Of a stretch of DNA of 64,000 nt, positions 40,132 to 53,167 are shown piece by piece (position 1 is the first letter of the stretch; the number at the start of each line of letters is the position of its first letter). The notes beneath the pieces were generated by a model. The model was not told the DNA's origin. It was given only the letters and a program-made list of their open reading frames with translations, and made no database searches. Location of the stretch: assembly GCA_035041965.1 (NCBI GenBank), contig JAPYMA010001458.1:1-64000 (forward strand). The letters run 5' to 3'. The DNA comes from Anisakis pegreffii. Lineage: Eukaryota; Nematoda; Chromadorea; Rhabditida; Anisakidae. Both the position numbers and the translations under genes were made by a program.

Positions 40132-42486
40132 CGTGTTATCCAACATTAGGAGATTCCCCTCTCGGTGGCCTGGAAACGTAGGAACGTCGTTCATCATCTG
40201 TCTGATTCCGCCCATAGGAACATTGAATCGATACAGCACTCTTTCGTCGCACTCTTATATCTTTCATCCAGTTTGTTTCCAGTCCTTGTTCAAAAGCTCG
40301 GCTAGACAGTAGTAGCTGTCTCAAGATAATCGGCTTTTACAGGTTCCTCGAGTGCTTACTCGTATGACTACTGGAGTGCGCAAAATCTGAATAGATTTTT
40401 TCAGAACTTATGAGTTCAAGTGACAAATCTGCTCGTTTCGATCGGAACACCCACAAACGCGAAATCTAAATTTCATATAGAGTGGATATTGAGGATACTG
40501 AGGTGGTGATGTGCCGTGACGTCAAAACCTATTCCGAACGTATGTATCGCTCATGAACCTAGATGAACGCACATTGTAAAAAATTCGTGTTATCACGTAG
40601 TCCATCTATCATAGTTTTTGAATATAAGCATACTTTATATGAGTGCATGAGTTTACATTTGGCTATAAATCAGTTCATTCCAAGGATGCTGAATAATTCG
40701 GAAAATCTAATTTTAATGGAAATTTTTATGGCTTCGAATATTCATGAGACGAATGTGCCCGAGAGTTATTCTCTAAATTGATGTTGAAGTGGCATAGTGG
40801 AAAAGTCCTTATTCATGAAGCACTCATTTAAAATCATTTCGTTGGGCAAATAGAATCCAACGTGATCAGTTATGCCCGTGCCATCCAAGCAATGAAGCCA
40901 ATACAGTTTGCCGATGATTATTTCCGGTTTATTTTGATGTCATGCGCAGCTCGTTGATTTTATCGCCAAAATGACGATGCAGTTCTGGTGTATTATCGGT
41001 TTTGATTGCAGCATTATCAAAAGTGCTGAATGCTTGAGGAATATTGCGTTTACTCGAATGAGCAATTGAACAGTGCGTATTGTATTACACTACATTTACA
41101 GCGTAATTTAAGCTGAAAGCTTCCAAATCGAATCGATTCCAGATTGGATGTATGCATACGTATGAATATACACATATCTTTCCATCAGAAGAGACACTCA
41201 TCGTTTCGTCATTAATATCGCCAAAGTACAAACGCTTCAACTAAAATGTCCACAGTCCATTACTTATGCGTTTCACTGTTCTCTACATTCAGAGTTTCAT
41301 CCCTTTCTTATCGTTACATTTCCCTTTGCCCATTCTGTCTAATGAATTTTACATTGATTAATTATTTGTTCGTATCATAATGTAATGATTCCATCGCTAA
41401 AACGCACTCATTCTAAACGAAAACCACTCTGACAGATAGATAACCGAACAATTATCATTCATTTGATTGTAAATGCTCAGCATTCATTTACATTTGGAAG
41501 TTTATTCGAAAGTTTATGTTTGTTCCATTCGTCACAGTTATTGAATTCTGATTATAAAAACGTATAGCTGAATCGTTATTATCATTACTATTGCTATTAC
41601 CACGTCAAATGATCTCCAATTTGCATGAGCGTTGTCGAGCATTGTTCACATTCACACGGTAACGTTGATTTTCAATTTGAGTTTTTTCCTTTGATTTTTA
41701 TGCCCTCTTCATTTGTCTCATTCAGCTTCTGTACAGCACTTTACCGACAAAAATCCATAAAAAACTCACATCTTGTCATTCATCGATCTAATCATTTTAA
41801 CTGTCGATCATTCGTTTAGTTTAAGCGTCTAGTCATTTCACGAGGTAAATATCTTTATTTTTTGTGCGATGATTTCTGCAAAGTCTCATCGTTTGCTTGT
41901 TTCAATACAAGACCAAGGATTTAGTGTCAGTTACCAGAAGAACTAGGCTTGCACAAGGTACTTACTTGTTCTAGTTGAGACAAGCTTGAGCATTGTTATA
42001 AGCGTTAGTCATTAGCATAGAATTAGACAATTTAGTTTAAGGATGACAATACAAAAATACCAATAATAATCGTAACAGTTACATTCGATGATATGCGAAA
42101 TGATTAATAGTGAAAGGAATAATATTAATTCGTCTCCGAATTCATTTTATTCGGCTTATATCTTGCAATATTCGTGTTCTGTTGACATTCATTTTAGTTT
42201 GTCGGCATTTGTTGAAAATAATTTTGTAATCGTATCGTTTCATCCATATCAAATGAGATTTTCACTGATTCGCGATTATTTATTTAACGAGAGTTTGTAT
42301 TGCAGAGCGGTTCGCGTTCTCATTATATCCCGTTCGTTCAGCTATTCGGGTCTGAGATCAGGTACCGACCTCACGGTCTTATTTGATCCGAAGCGTAGCT
42401 TTTGCAATCGCTCATTATTTTTTACTTACAACCGTTATTGTGCTCATTCATATTTGTCAACGGGTAGCAACAAAATCAGCATTCAA
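40132..42486. other. Upstream of gpdh: no supported gene
   Basis: The first 400 bases are more GC-rich and open on both strands, without family resemblance. Immediately before gpdh a frame runs in phase from 42088 to the gpdh start. A TATTGCAG at 42298-42305 could be a trans-splice acceptor for a 5' UTR. Confidence 0.4.
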
Positions 42487-45400
42487 ATGGCGCCAATGAA
42501 GGTCACAATCATAGGATCAGGCAATTGGTTGGCCGTTACGATAATATCACTGTCAAAATTATTATTCTTATCGTTATGTTTATCAGTAGTCATATCACTG
42601 TTATCAGTGTTTCATTATGCGACTTTGTTTATTTGTTCGACTCATTTAATGATTCATCCATATGGCAGGGGTTCGGCAATCGCACGAATAGTTGGTTCAA
42701 CGGTCACCCAGAACAAGAGCGCTTTCGATGAAACTGTCAAAATGTGGGTGTTCGAGGAGACTTGGGAAGGACACAAATTATCGCAAATTATCAACGAACA
42801 ACACGAAAATCCCAAATATTTACCTGGCAGAAAAATTCCAGGCAATGTGGTTCGTAGTAGAAATCGCACTTGATCCGTATGGAACCCTGTTTCTCTTCCG
42901 ATTCGAAAATTTCATCTCATTTCCTTCATCACTTGTGTTCCAATAAGGTTTTCCGGAGAGCAGAATATCCAAATTTATCTCTTTCACTATTCGGTACTAA
43001 AACCAGATTGAAAGCTGAGCATTTGCCAATTCTGTTACCTGAGTATCTAAGTCCACTGATAGAACAAGCAAAAACGCCCGATTACTTTTAAAACTATTGA
43101 ATATTTTTTCAGGTGGCTGTAACGGATCTAATTGAAGCGTGTAAGGACAGCGATGTATTAGTTTTCGTAGTGCCACATCAGTTTCTTTCGGGCGTTTGTA
43201 AGCAGTTGAATGGTCATCTGAAGGACGGTGCGTTGGCAGTATCACTCATCAAGGTTACTTATTCGCTTTTTGATCAGTCTTCAGCTTCGATTCTTACTCC
43301 TAGAATGAACTCAGTTCCTTTATTGAATAATCAACGAATGAACTAGGAACCAAGCCACTTGCTGCGTTGAGTTGACTGCGTTTTGGTGCGATTGAATGAG
43401 TGAATTCTTGACATTTGAAATCGTATCGGAGTTGATTCGCTTGCAGTAATTGCTTTTTCTGCTGTTTTGAATGAACTGTTTCTGAAATAATTCATGCGAA
43501 CAGTTACAATTTCCGCGCCTTATTTTTTCTCATCGGTTTATTTAATTAAAGGTCGCATGAGGGTCCATTTAGCCCTAAAGAGAACATGACTAGCATGAGA
43601 GCTAGACCACAATAGTGCAAGTTGCTCCTATCCCTGCCATGTAGAAAATGTACCTATGATCATCAGTAAATGAATGCTTCAATTTCCTATCCGCCGTGCT
43701 TTCTTATCCGTTCTGTTTCTTCCGTTGTATTATTTCCAATGTTCACATTCAATGTCCTCATCCAGTGCGACGAAGAGATGTCATTTTACGGAGAGAAAAC
43801 AAACGGTAAAAACTTGTCACGTAAATTTTGACAGGTCAATATTTTCAACTTGTTGTTGAGAATATTGACCTGTTGAAATATGCGTGACTGGTGGAGCACA
43901 CATATAATTCTTCTTTCTAGCATGCACTGATACGTTTATTTAGAAAATTTATTGAACGCAATAGAGTTCCATAATCGGTTCAGTATCTATCTTTCGTAGA
44001 AGAAAAGTGTTTACGAGTGACCAAAAGGGAATGATTGTTGTAAACGTTTTATGTCATTGAATTGTTGTAAATTGGTATTGTAAGTGAGCGTTTTGTTGTA
44101 AGTCTTTGAGTTGGTGGCTAATTGCTATTGTTATTGTGTGTGATGCGTGAACTGCAGAGCTGATATCGGTCATCTGTGCGCAACTGAAGTATCGTGATGT
44201 ACATTTAGATTATAAAAGGTTTGCTTCCACGGTTTTTTGTCTGTCGAAGTCGACTGCGACTGGACGATCAAAACATGCATCAAAACTGTGCCTTCTTCTG
44301 TAAAATCTTGCGAGAGCTTTTGAAATCAATATGGTTGTATGCAATTCATTAACAACCACTCCTCCAATATACACCAAAGAATTTGAGCAGTGTCGCGTAA
44401 ATTGTTGTAAGCAGTATTTGTCTTCCTATTGTTAGCACCCGTCACATTCACACACAAATCATTCGCACCCCCCCCCCCGATTAATCGTTAAGAACAAATA
44501 CTTCATTTGCATGTCTTAATTGCAACAGGCGAGCGTGATGACTTCAAACGACATTCGAATGTCGGATGTTTTTCGGAGGCATTTCGAAAAACTTGCAATT
44601 TCTTCTAGTAACGTCGAAATGCTTTTATTGAATGTTACTCTAAATTGAGGTGATGATACGTAAGCGTTTTCTCTGCGATTTCAGTAGGCCTTTCATAGTT
44701 TATATGTTGTTTTTTTTTTGAAAATTAGAAGCACAATATTGGAAAATTGCAACTTTTTCACCAAGTTATATTTCAAAATGCAGCACCACTCGCATCACCG
44801 TAGCACTTATCCATGATAAATGACACAAAAGAGAGGAAAATCAAATTTTGGTTCACATCGTTTGTTTAGAATCAGTGTAGATTAGAGGTGATAAGATATG
44901 AAGGAGGACATATGTTAAGTAGAGAAGAATGCTCCTATTTAAAAGATAGTGATATGGCATAACGAAATTTCTTATTTCAAGGATGATGTACTGCATTGCC
45001 GTGTTCAAAGTGGGGAACGGCCACGGCCACTAGATAAAGCGGTAATTTGTTGTTAGTTATTGTTGTTGTTGAATGCTTTCGTTGTTCTTTAGTGCAATGC
45101 TATTAGCTTTCAGCTTTTGCTTTCAACCCATATCCCGGTTCAGCATTCATAGTTGCATTTTTTAGTTGTCGTCCCCACGGCGACGAGTTAGCTTTGCCTG
45201 CTTTAATTTGAATATTTGCTTGCTTACCCAAATGAAATTCTGGTGCTGCCCAAATGTATTTTTCCAACCCTGGAAGTATTTATCGGGCGAGCATGAAAAT
45301 ATCACGGTCTGTAGAGGCATGTGGAACAGGTTGTAACTCGCACTTCTTGGGCATGTTCCACAGGTAGACATTAATGAAACATTTTGCTGGAAAAGCAGAT

Positions 45401-48109
45401 TGAAATTGGGATGATTAAGAAACAGTCGAGAGGTAGTGATTGACATTCGCTACATATAAAAGCGAAATTTTTCATCCAAGAAGTGTGATAAAATAAGTTA
45501 TCGAGTTTAAAATCGCTCATAGATTGAAAGGAACGTGACGTCGATCATGTAATACACTGCGTAAATGCTGCTTGAAAGGTAGATTGTTACTATTAATGTA
45601 AGAAATTAACTGGGCACGTTTGCACGAAATGCATGGAAATAGGGAGATGCATGTGAATCGTGGTTCAGGTAAACGTTAATTGGCAGTGAACCTTATAATT
45701 TGCTAATTGTATATTATCTTTTCGGATCTGCTTTCTTCTATGAACCTGTCCCAGTGCATCTCCAGTAAACAACATTGTCCTCACGCGTTTCCTCACCACT
45801 TGTCCCTTCAACTTTAAAGCACTTTCACCATAATCGATAACAGTCGCTGTTTACGTCTGTCAATAAACCAACGTTATAGCAGCAGATGCGTTTAGCCCAA
45901 GAAAATCCATCTTCTATAAGTCTCAATACGTACTGACTACTTGATTTTCATTAATTCCTAAAGCTTTGTAGGTTCTAAGTGATAATTATTTTTTCTGTTT
46001 GTGGATGAATATCAATGTGAGTAGAATATTTAAGTTTTTTTTGTTTTTCGGAGATTTAAAGTTCCATTTGAAGTTCGGAGAAGTTCGAAAAGTTTTGTTA
46101 TTTAGTTTCATTATTCAACATATTTGCTAATATAAGAAGGAAACAAAAAACCTAATTCGATACTTTCACATTGCCGAAAATAGAGAAATCGTTAAGTGAT
46201 CTGATCTGTAGTTGAGCAATTGATATATCAAAGCCAGCAATCGTCGTCTCTGCTCATACCTCAGTGCAAGAACCATTGTGCATATTCAGGGTTTGATGGC
46301 AGTTCATACAAAGGGAGGTATTCGGTTAGTGTCCGAGGAAATTCAAGATGTTCTGCACATTGATGTTGCCGTTTTAATGGGCGCCAATTTGGCACCTGAA
46401 GTTGCGAATGACAACTTCTGCGAAGCAACAGTAGGTCAGTGCGGCGTTTCTGAAACACATTTTCTTTTCAGTAATGTTCGATGACGGATTTCCAATTTTG
46501 ATGTTTTTGTAATTTTTTTGAAGAACCTATTGATTTCTATGAACTTTCAAAGAATACGTTTCATCGTCATAAAATACTGTACGCTGATTTTATTATTAGT
46601 CTTTTGATTATTCATCATCACTGGATCTCAGTGGAACGTGTTGGTATCGAATGCATACGTGAATGTAATGCTTATTGCAGGATATCGAGGAAAAGCCGAA
46701 ATAAGGAATTTACTGAAGAAATTATTTCAAACAGAAAACTTCCGTATTAACGTCGTAGAAGATGCGCATACAGTGGAACTTTGTGGTGCTTTGAAAGTGC
46801 GTATTGCGATCATTTAATTTTCAGTTCACTTTTGAGATGAGTGCAGCAATCATTCGTAAAGAATGATAAGTGGCAGATTTTCGTCGTTTTAGGAATTCTG
46901 ATGCTAACGACATTCTGATGCTAATGAATGATTTGGTTGATGCTCAGATTGATGTGATCACAATCATTTTCAGTAGCAATAACTGCAAAATATCATTGAG
47001 TGTGTGATAACATTGTGTACTGTGTATTGCAGAATATCGTAGCGTGTGCAGCTGGTATAACCGATGGCTTGGGCTTCGGAGATAATACGAAAGCAGCCGT
47101 TATTCGTTTGGGTCTTATGGAGATAACAAAGGTGCTGCCTTGCTTTTGAGATATTCCTGATTAGATGTGTACGTTTGCAACTGAATGTGATCACTTGATG
47201 ATCAAGACTCATAGCTAATTGATGGAATACGGAGTAAGAGGTGATCATTTCAGTTCGTCGAACACTTCTATCCAGGCTCAAATTTGGAGACCTTTTTCGA
47301 GAGTTGTGGTATAGCGGATTTGATTACGACTTGTTATGGTGGTCGAAATCGTAAGGTGTGTGAGGCGTTTGTGAGAACCGGAAAGGTAATCGCATGTGTT
47401 TTTCTTTGAGATTTTTTAATCATTTGTCGATCACTGCACTATCAAATGGTATTCATAGAAGTCAATAGGAACGTGTGATTTGTTTCAACATAACAATGTT
47501 TCTTACGATTCGCATAAGCAAAATAGGTTAAATGAGCTTGTTAATTCGTAAGATACGAATAACAATATAGATTTGTTGGTGGCATGAGATGGTGTTGAGT
47601 CTGCATGTTATCGTTTGAAATTGCAGCCATTGAAGGACGTTGAAGAGGAGTTATTAAAAGGTCAAAGTGCGCAAGGACCATTGTGCGCTGAAGAAGTCTA
47701 TGGGATGTTAGAGCATTTTAAAATGGAGGCGAAGTAATTATCAATTTTCATCAATTCGATAAAATTAATACTTTATTACGTTTGCTTATTGAAGGTTGTT
47801 AGGTGAATGTAATTCTCTTTATTCTAAAGCGACGAGGCGAGAAAATCTGATGAATTCCCATCGGTTTCGGTTTCATTTTTTTCGCTTCTTTTGTATCGTT
47901 TTCGGCATCATTTTGTTCCATCCTATAGTACACACAACAAAGCGTATGCCTCATGAACACAGCAACCGCATATTGCCTATCCGAAATTCATTCGAATTCT
48001 TGTTGATTTCAGGTTTCCAGTGTTTTGTGCAGTTCATAAGATTTGTAGCGGTCAGATGCCACCAGCCGATTTAGTAGAATGTCTTCGTCATCATCCTGAA
48101 CATCATTAA
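42487..48109 (+). CDS. gpdh: Glycerol-3-phosphate dehydrogenase [NAD+], cytosolic, nine exons
   Basis: Interconverts dihydroxyacetone phosphate and sn-glycerol 3-phosphate with NADH, feeding glycerol and lipid synthesis; C. elegans gpdh-1 is osmotically induced (family knowledge). Exons: 42487-42527, 42669-42849, 43113-43253, 46290-46434, 46681-46796, 47033-47131, 47254-47385, 47627-47733, 48013-48109. They total 1059 nt, 352 aa, against about 349 in vertebrate GPD1. The dinucleotide-binding motif GSGNWGSAIA is at residues 10-19 and is split by intron 1. Catalytic-region Lys is in SLIK (residue 121). [38 protein letters not shown] and [10 protein letters not shown] are diagnostic, and the C-terminus ends RHHPEHH. 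Exon 8 uses donor GTAATT just before an apparent stop, which the last exon bypasses. Intron 3 is 3.0 kb. An upstream in-frame extension exists but does not look like family sequence. C. elegans has two paralogues and I cannot say which this matches. Confidence 0.95.
43831..43873. repeat. Hairpin, 19-bp arms with one mismatch
   Basis: ACAGGTCAATATTTTCAAC and GTTGAGAATATTGACCTGT flank a five-base loop in gpdh intron 3. Form and size match the other hairpins in the window. Confidence 0.88.
45103..45417 (-). pseudogene. Interrupted open frame inside gpdh intron 3, possible pseudogene
   Basis: On the strand opposite gpdh, one frame runs about 104 codons broken by a single TAA (45280-45282). It contains fragments such as [16 protein letters not shown] before the stop and [16 protein letters not shown] and [20 protein letters not shown] after it, with varied third positions and few repeats. 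It ends with a proper stop. An overlapping frame on the same strand is open for 94 codons with no Met-proximal family match. I do not recognise the protein. A broken gene, an exon pair with a very short intron, or chance are all possible. Confidence 0.25.
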
Positions 48110-49305
48110 CTCTCGATTTGAAATAATATGGTGCGCATTAGAGCGTGCCGCAATGAACCCGTGGAATAGGGTTGCTTAGGCGGCGAAATCTACAGATATT
48201 ACTTTAAAAATTTCATTCGTGTATTCCTTGTTCAACAAGCTTAATGTTGATATGTCTTTCGTTAATTTTTCCTTCCTCTTTGCTTTCACTCCTTATAGTT
48301 GAATGTACTAGTAAGTAGACTTATAGTTGAATATAATAATAAGTCAAATGGTTGCATTTATGTAACAATCAGGTCGCTCATATTAGCGGTTCTTGAAAGA
48401 CAGGTAAATTTCTATTTTGCAATAATGAGTGAAAGTAATGCATTCAGATAAGTTTGTCATAATCATTGTCTTACATCATACGTATTCATGTTCTCATTTA
48501 ATTGTGTTGTAGTATATGTTTAGGTGTAGCTAGACTAGAGATGAAAGTACCAAATAGATCGTTATTGATTTGTACAGATTCGCGATAGAAATCATTGCAG
48601 AGATTTAAGGCTTATTGTTTCTTACATATGTTTATCATCACTAAACAGCTTACTTGTTCTTCTTCAGCTGTTAACACATAATTTACTGGTTATCGTTGTT
48701 TTCGAGTACATCATTAAAAGAATTTGTTGCTTTCTTAATTTGAGTCGGACACAATCACACACATATCCCTCGGCAGCAGTCAAGCTTTGCACTGGAAGCA
48801 TGCTGTTTTTTTTTTGGTCGGTTCATCAAAAGTTCTCTGTTTGTATACGTTCATTGTTTTTTTGTCATTTCTTAAGATATTCAATATGTTAGACAATACT
48901 GAGCTGTAACATCTTATGGTACAATTGCTTTACGTGATGGTTTTCATTCGAACGGACAACTGATAGTGATTCAGCTTCAGAACATATCCGCATCATCTTC
49001 CAACATCGGTTATGAATAAGTCTGAAACGCGTAGTTGCTTGTTGTCCTAAGATGTCGCTCAGGTATATGAATTGAGCATACCGTTGTACTTATCGCATAA
49101 AACAGCCATATATTAACAACCAAACATCACTTCATCAGACAAACATTAATATCGTCATCATAATAGCTTTCATTGACTATGTGCATTTAATTAGATGGAA
49201 AATTTCGTGTGAATCTCTAGACAGTGTAATGACAAATGGATTATTATTCATTGTTTTCGTTAGCGTTGTTGAGAATTAAATAATATTGTGTGACTGTATT
49301 GTAAC

Positions 49306-50521
49306 TAGGGTTTGCAAAATTCCGACGGTTTTTCAATCCCGGGATCGGGATTTAATCTCGGGATCGATTTTTGATCTCGGGATAATCCCGGGATCGAGCA
49401 ATTATTGAAGTATCGATGCAGGACATGTTTAAACACATTTTTTCGAGCAAATATGTTCATTATTAGTCAGAAAGGAGCTAATTCAACAAATTATTGAACA
49501 AATCCAAGAAAATAAGTATTCAAATTCAAATTGATATTTCATATAATGATGCCAATGATCATGCCGCAAGGGCATACTGCATATTCTATGCTAAAGCATC
49601 TTGTCATCTCGGGTCTAATCGTAAGCTAGTAAGAGTGCACTTGCATGTGAATATGAAATTCTTGATTCTCAAACACTTATTTGCAATGCTTCAAGCCCAT
49701 TTTCTCTCAGCATTAACGTCAGCTAAATTCTTCTGTTTTGGAAATTTCGATTTTTTACGGAAGAAATGCACTGCATGTATTATATCATTTGAATTCTGAA
49801 ATAATTAAATGTTCGAAGTTTATCTAAAAAGGTTAAAAAAACAAGCACTTACATATTTGATAATTTCGATCAAAAATCATGCAAATGTACTTGATATTCA
49901 AGCTTAAGATCCTTTTGAATGGAACAACTTTGCTCACTTCGGCAATGAATTCTCACTATGAGTGAACTCAGTGAGAATTTATGTACATTTCGATCGGATG
50001 AAAACGTTTCCAAATAGCGAAGTAAAAAGACTTGCAGTCTTTAGAACATGCAGTTGAATTAACAGATGGAATATTGAAGCCGAATAAATATTTTGGGAGA
50101 AAACGACTTAAAATTTCATTGAACTTTGTTGCTCTTGGTTTTTATTAGAAAATGTGATGATCTCTGTTAGTCTATTACATAAAAATGCATCCAGATGAGG
50201 GTGATATAAACCAATGAAGAGCAGAATAATCAGTTGAATATTCAATGAAATGTTACGTAAAAGTTCATCGAGCTGTCGTTGATCATGTCATTCGTCCGAA
50301 CTGCATCTATTTCCTTAGCTGAGCATCAATGATAGAGGGCAAACAGCAAAGATAACTGCATATAAATTAGATGGGAATGACTAAGGCTTGCTTCAAGACT
50401 TAGTATCAAAATTAACACAAATTGACCTGTTTTATCAATTCCCGAAATCCCGGGATTTTTCAAAACTGAAATTCTGGGATCGGGATCGGAACTGTAATCC
50501 CGGGATCCCGTGCAAACCCTA
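49306..50521. mobile_element. hAT-like non-autonomous DNA transposon, 1216 bp
   Basis: Left end TAGGGTTTGCA and right end TGCAAACCCTA are perfect 11-bp inverted repeats. Flanking 8-mers attgtaac (49298-49305) and attataac (50522-50529) match at 7 of 8 positions, the 8-bp target duplication expected of hAT elements. Subterminal regions on both sides are packed with CCCGGGATC/GGGATCGGGAT motifs. The interior holds no transposase-like frame, only a 101-codon frame (49494-49799) without recognisable motifs, so it would depend on a transposase elsewhere. The near-perfect duplication suggests a fairly recent insertion. Confidence 0.85.
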
Positions 50522-51406
50522 ATTATAACACATATTTATAAGGCGGTTTATTTATTAAATATGATATTTTGTAGCGGACATTATGTTATACATTCATTCA
50601 CATTGACAAGAGGTGAAATCATTGTGGTGATGGAATTTTGTATAAACTTACAAATTTCTTATCAAATCATCCATTTACCGCTTGTGAATTCTTCCGATTT
50701 GTTGATCTAAAAGGAAAATGACACCAAGAGAATGTGAGAGAATGAGAGCAGAATCGTGAGGATTGTTATTCACATTTCGGATTCGTCGAATTCAAAATGT
50801 GCGCATTGTTGATTGATAGAATCTGAGCTGGTGTATTCAAAGATTCTTGAGTATTTGGATAATGTTTCTGAATGAATAAAACGAAACAACACAATGGTCA
50901 CTGAATTAAATTAATGAAAATTGAAGTTGTTTAGAAAGAGCGAAATAGATGGATTTTCGGAAGCTGAAAATGAATGATGAAGTTATCTGACGGCAACGTT
51001 AAGACGAGATGAATTGTGCTTGATTTGCTTGCTCTAATAAAGCATTCATTCACCAGCACGTAAATCAATTCCACACATTCCATCCCACAAAAGCGCTACC
51101 GTAGCAGTAATTTAATGACAACACGCGTTTGTTAATAAATAACCATTCAGATACACGTCGAGCGCATAAAAATTCACGAAAGACCAACATTAGTGAATTT
51201 CGATCAGCTCCAAATCTTCATTTATACAATTTCATCGATAAATTGTCAGTATTTACATATATGAATGGTTCTCGCATGCTCAGTGCCTTCCCCCTCACCC
51301 TATTCTCTCACCGTTTGGCCATTGACAGATTCTCATCTGCTCTCACGTGAACGCTGCTTGCCTTTCCCCATAACGGTCTTCTACTTACAGTTCGCACGCT
51401 GGAAGG

Positions 51407-53167
51407 ATGTCAGGTAATTGGCTCAATGAACACGACGGTTACTCTCAAGAATTCGTTTATAAGATTTACAAGAAAGATTTACAAGAATCTTACAACAAAC
51501 AATTCGTTTGCAAGATCGAAACGATTACTTCCTAGTGTTCGAAGAAACATTTTGAAAATCAAATTGAGTAATTATGGATGCTATGAGAAAAAATCTGATA
51601 TCTTTGGAATCCTCGAATCCCTTTCGAAGGGAATTTTCCCCTCGCCTCTTATAAGCTTCGTGGCATAATAACGGCCACATTACAAATTTCAGATATAATT
51701 ATCTAATAATTGCCAGCTCTCAAACCAATAACTGATGAATGGAAACAAGTTAATTCATTTATTGGCCACTTCAATGTTAAATTAGCCGTACACAATCTTT
51801 TCTGCGGTTGAGTTCGTTTTAATCAAACGTTAATTACAGCGCATAGCTACCTCTCGAATCGTTTCATAATCTTTATTCATTTCTTTAACTAGAGACAATT
51901 AAATTTTTTTACAATATTGATTAATTGCCTGGATATTATTGAAATTGCCAAATCAAACGTGATTATTTTCCATATTGCGGTCGTTAAATAACGACAAAGT
52001 AATTACTTCGTTGAAGTCGTGAAGTGACGTTAAAATGCAGAAATTTTGTGATCGATCTTATTCTTTGCTATAATGTATTTCATAATAATGAAAATATTAG
52101 CCATGTTCACAGTGAGTGCTTTTTGTCAAGAGTTTGGAAACTCCAAAATTCAGTTCTGTTCCGGATAAAATAATATATAGAGTGATATCGGTAAGCACAT
52201 AGAAAATAAATAAATGCGTACATTGTTTATAACATAGCACGTAACAAAGCGTAATCAATTACCAATTCTTTATTCATTATTCATTGTTTTCATTTTCATT
52301 CGCATTCCCTTTATTCCGTTTGATTATTCCATTTTGTAGGACCACAATCAAAGGCCGTTTTATTCGTTGAGTCGTTGATTTAATTCGTCGTTTTTTTTCG
52401 CTTCATAGCTCAACTGCTGCTTTCCGTTGCTACTGACTGCATCCCTGCACAGTATCATCGATTTAATCAAGTGAGCGTGCCGCCTCTCAGTTTTTTTATC
52501 TCAAACTGCTTTGTTCAGAAGCCTTTTTCAATGAATTAATAAACTGGCACCTCGAGATGTACAGAAGTAAAGCAATGCGTATGATCTCGTGATGCTACGA
52601 TCTCATACCTACATAGTGTGACGAGATAATTCTGTGAGAGATTGTCAAATGTTGATGAAGAATTAATGTTATCCACGAACGAATTGATGATCAACTGTAA
52701 CATTTGATGAAAAGTGTGAATGAAATATCAGTTGGTAAGGATTCAGTCATCGGATCTTTCAATTATAGTGATTCTTCACATCAACTCCCCGTCGGATTTA
52801 TCGGCTCAGAAGGAGTATTAACGGAGTGTAAACAAAGCGATCATTTTCGAAGTCAAAACTGAAACAGCTGTGATTTCAGTTTGTATTTTAGGATGCGTTT
52901 CGTTTCCATATTTTAGCTGACGTTCGCCAATCTGAATTTGCATGTCGCATCGGCATTCAGCGCGTCGATGAGAGTATAACGCATCAGTTCCATTATCCCT
53001 GTTGTTGCTGTTATGATCGTTGTCAATGCTGTGATATCCAATCTTTCATATTGCTTCCATCAAAGCGATTGACGTCGATAGCAAAACCAAAAGATGAATT
53101 ATTCCATGAAGATTTTCGTGTATCGCAAGAGAAATTTATTCAACGTCATAAAATGTACACGTTTTGA
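51407..53167 (+). CDS. Candidate small three-exon gene, Cys-rich 114-aa product, unknown function
   Basis: Candidate exons are 51407-51413 (ATGTCAG after acceptor CTTACAG at 51390, donor GTAATT), 52409-52470 (acceptor TTCGCTTCATAG, donor GTGAGC) and 52892-53167 (acceptor GTATTTTAG, stop TGA). Phases agree and the joined length is 345 nt, 114 aa plus stop. The last exon includes the cluster YPCCCCYDRCQCCD. The bases between 51391 and the ATG could be a 5' UTR joined to a spliced leader. I do not recognise the protein. A 92-codon open stretch is not rare in DNA of this composition, so consistent splice sites are the main evidence. The gene could be larger or absent. Confidence 0.28.

Noticed and set aside
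42088..42873. 261-codon continuous frame over the gpdh start
   Set aside because: It merges upstream sequence, exon 1, the stop-free intron 1 and exon 2. Family length and motifs fix the start at 42487 and the splice at 42527/42669.
44470..44480. Run of C residues in gpdh intron 3
   Set aside because: A simple homopolymer of about ten bases, possibly of uncertain length in the assembly; no function inferred.
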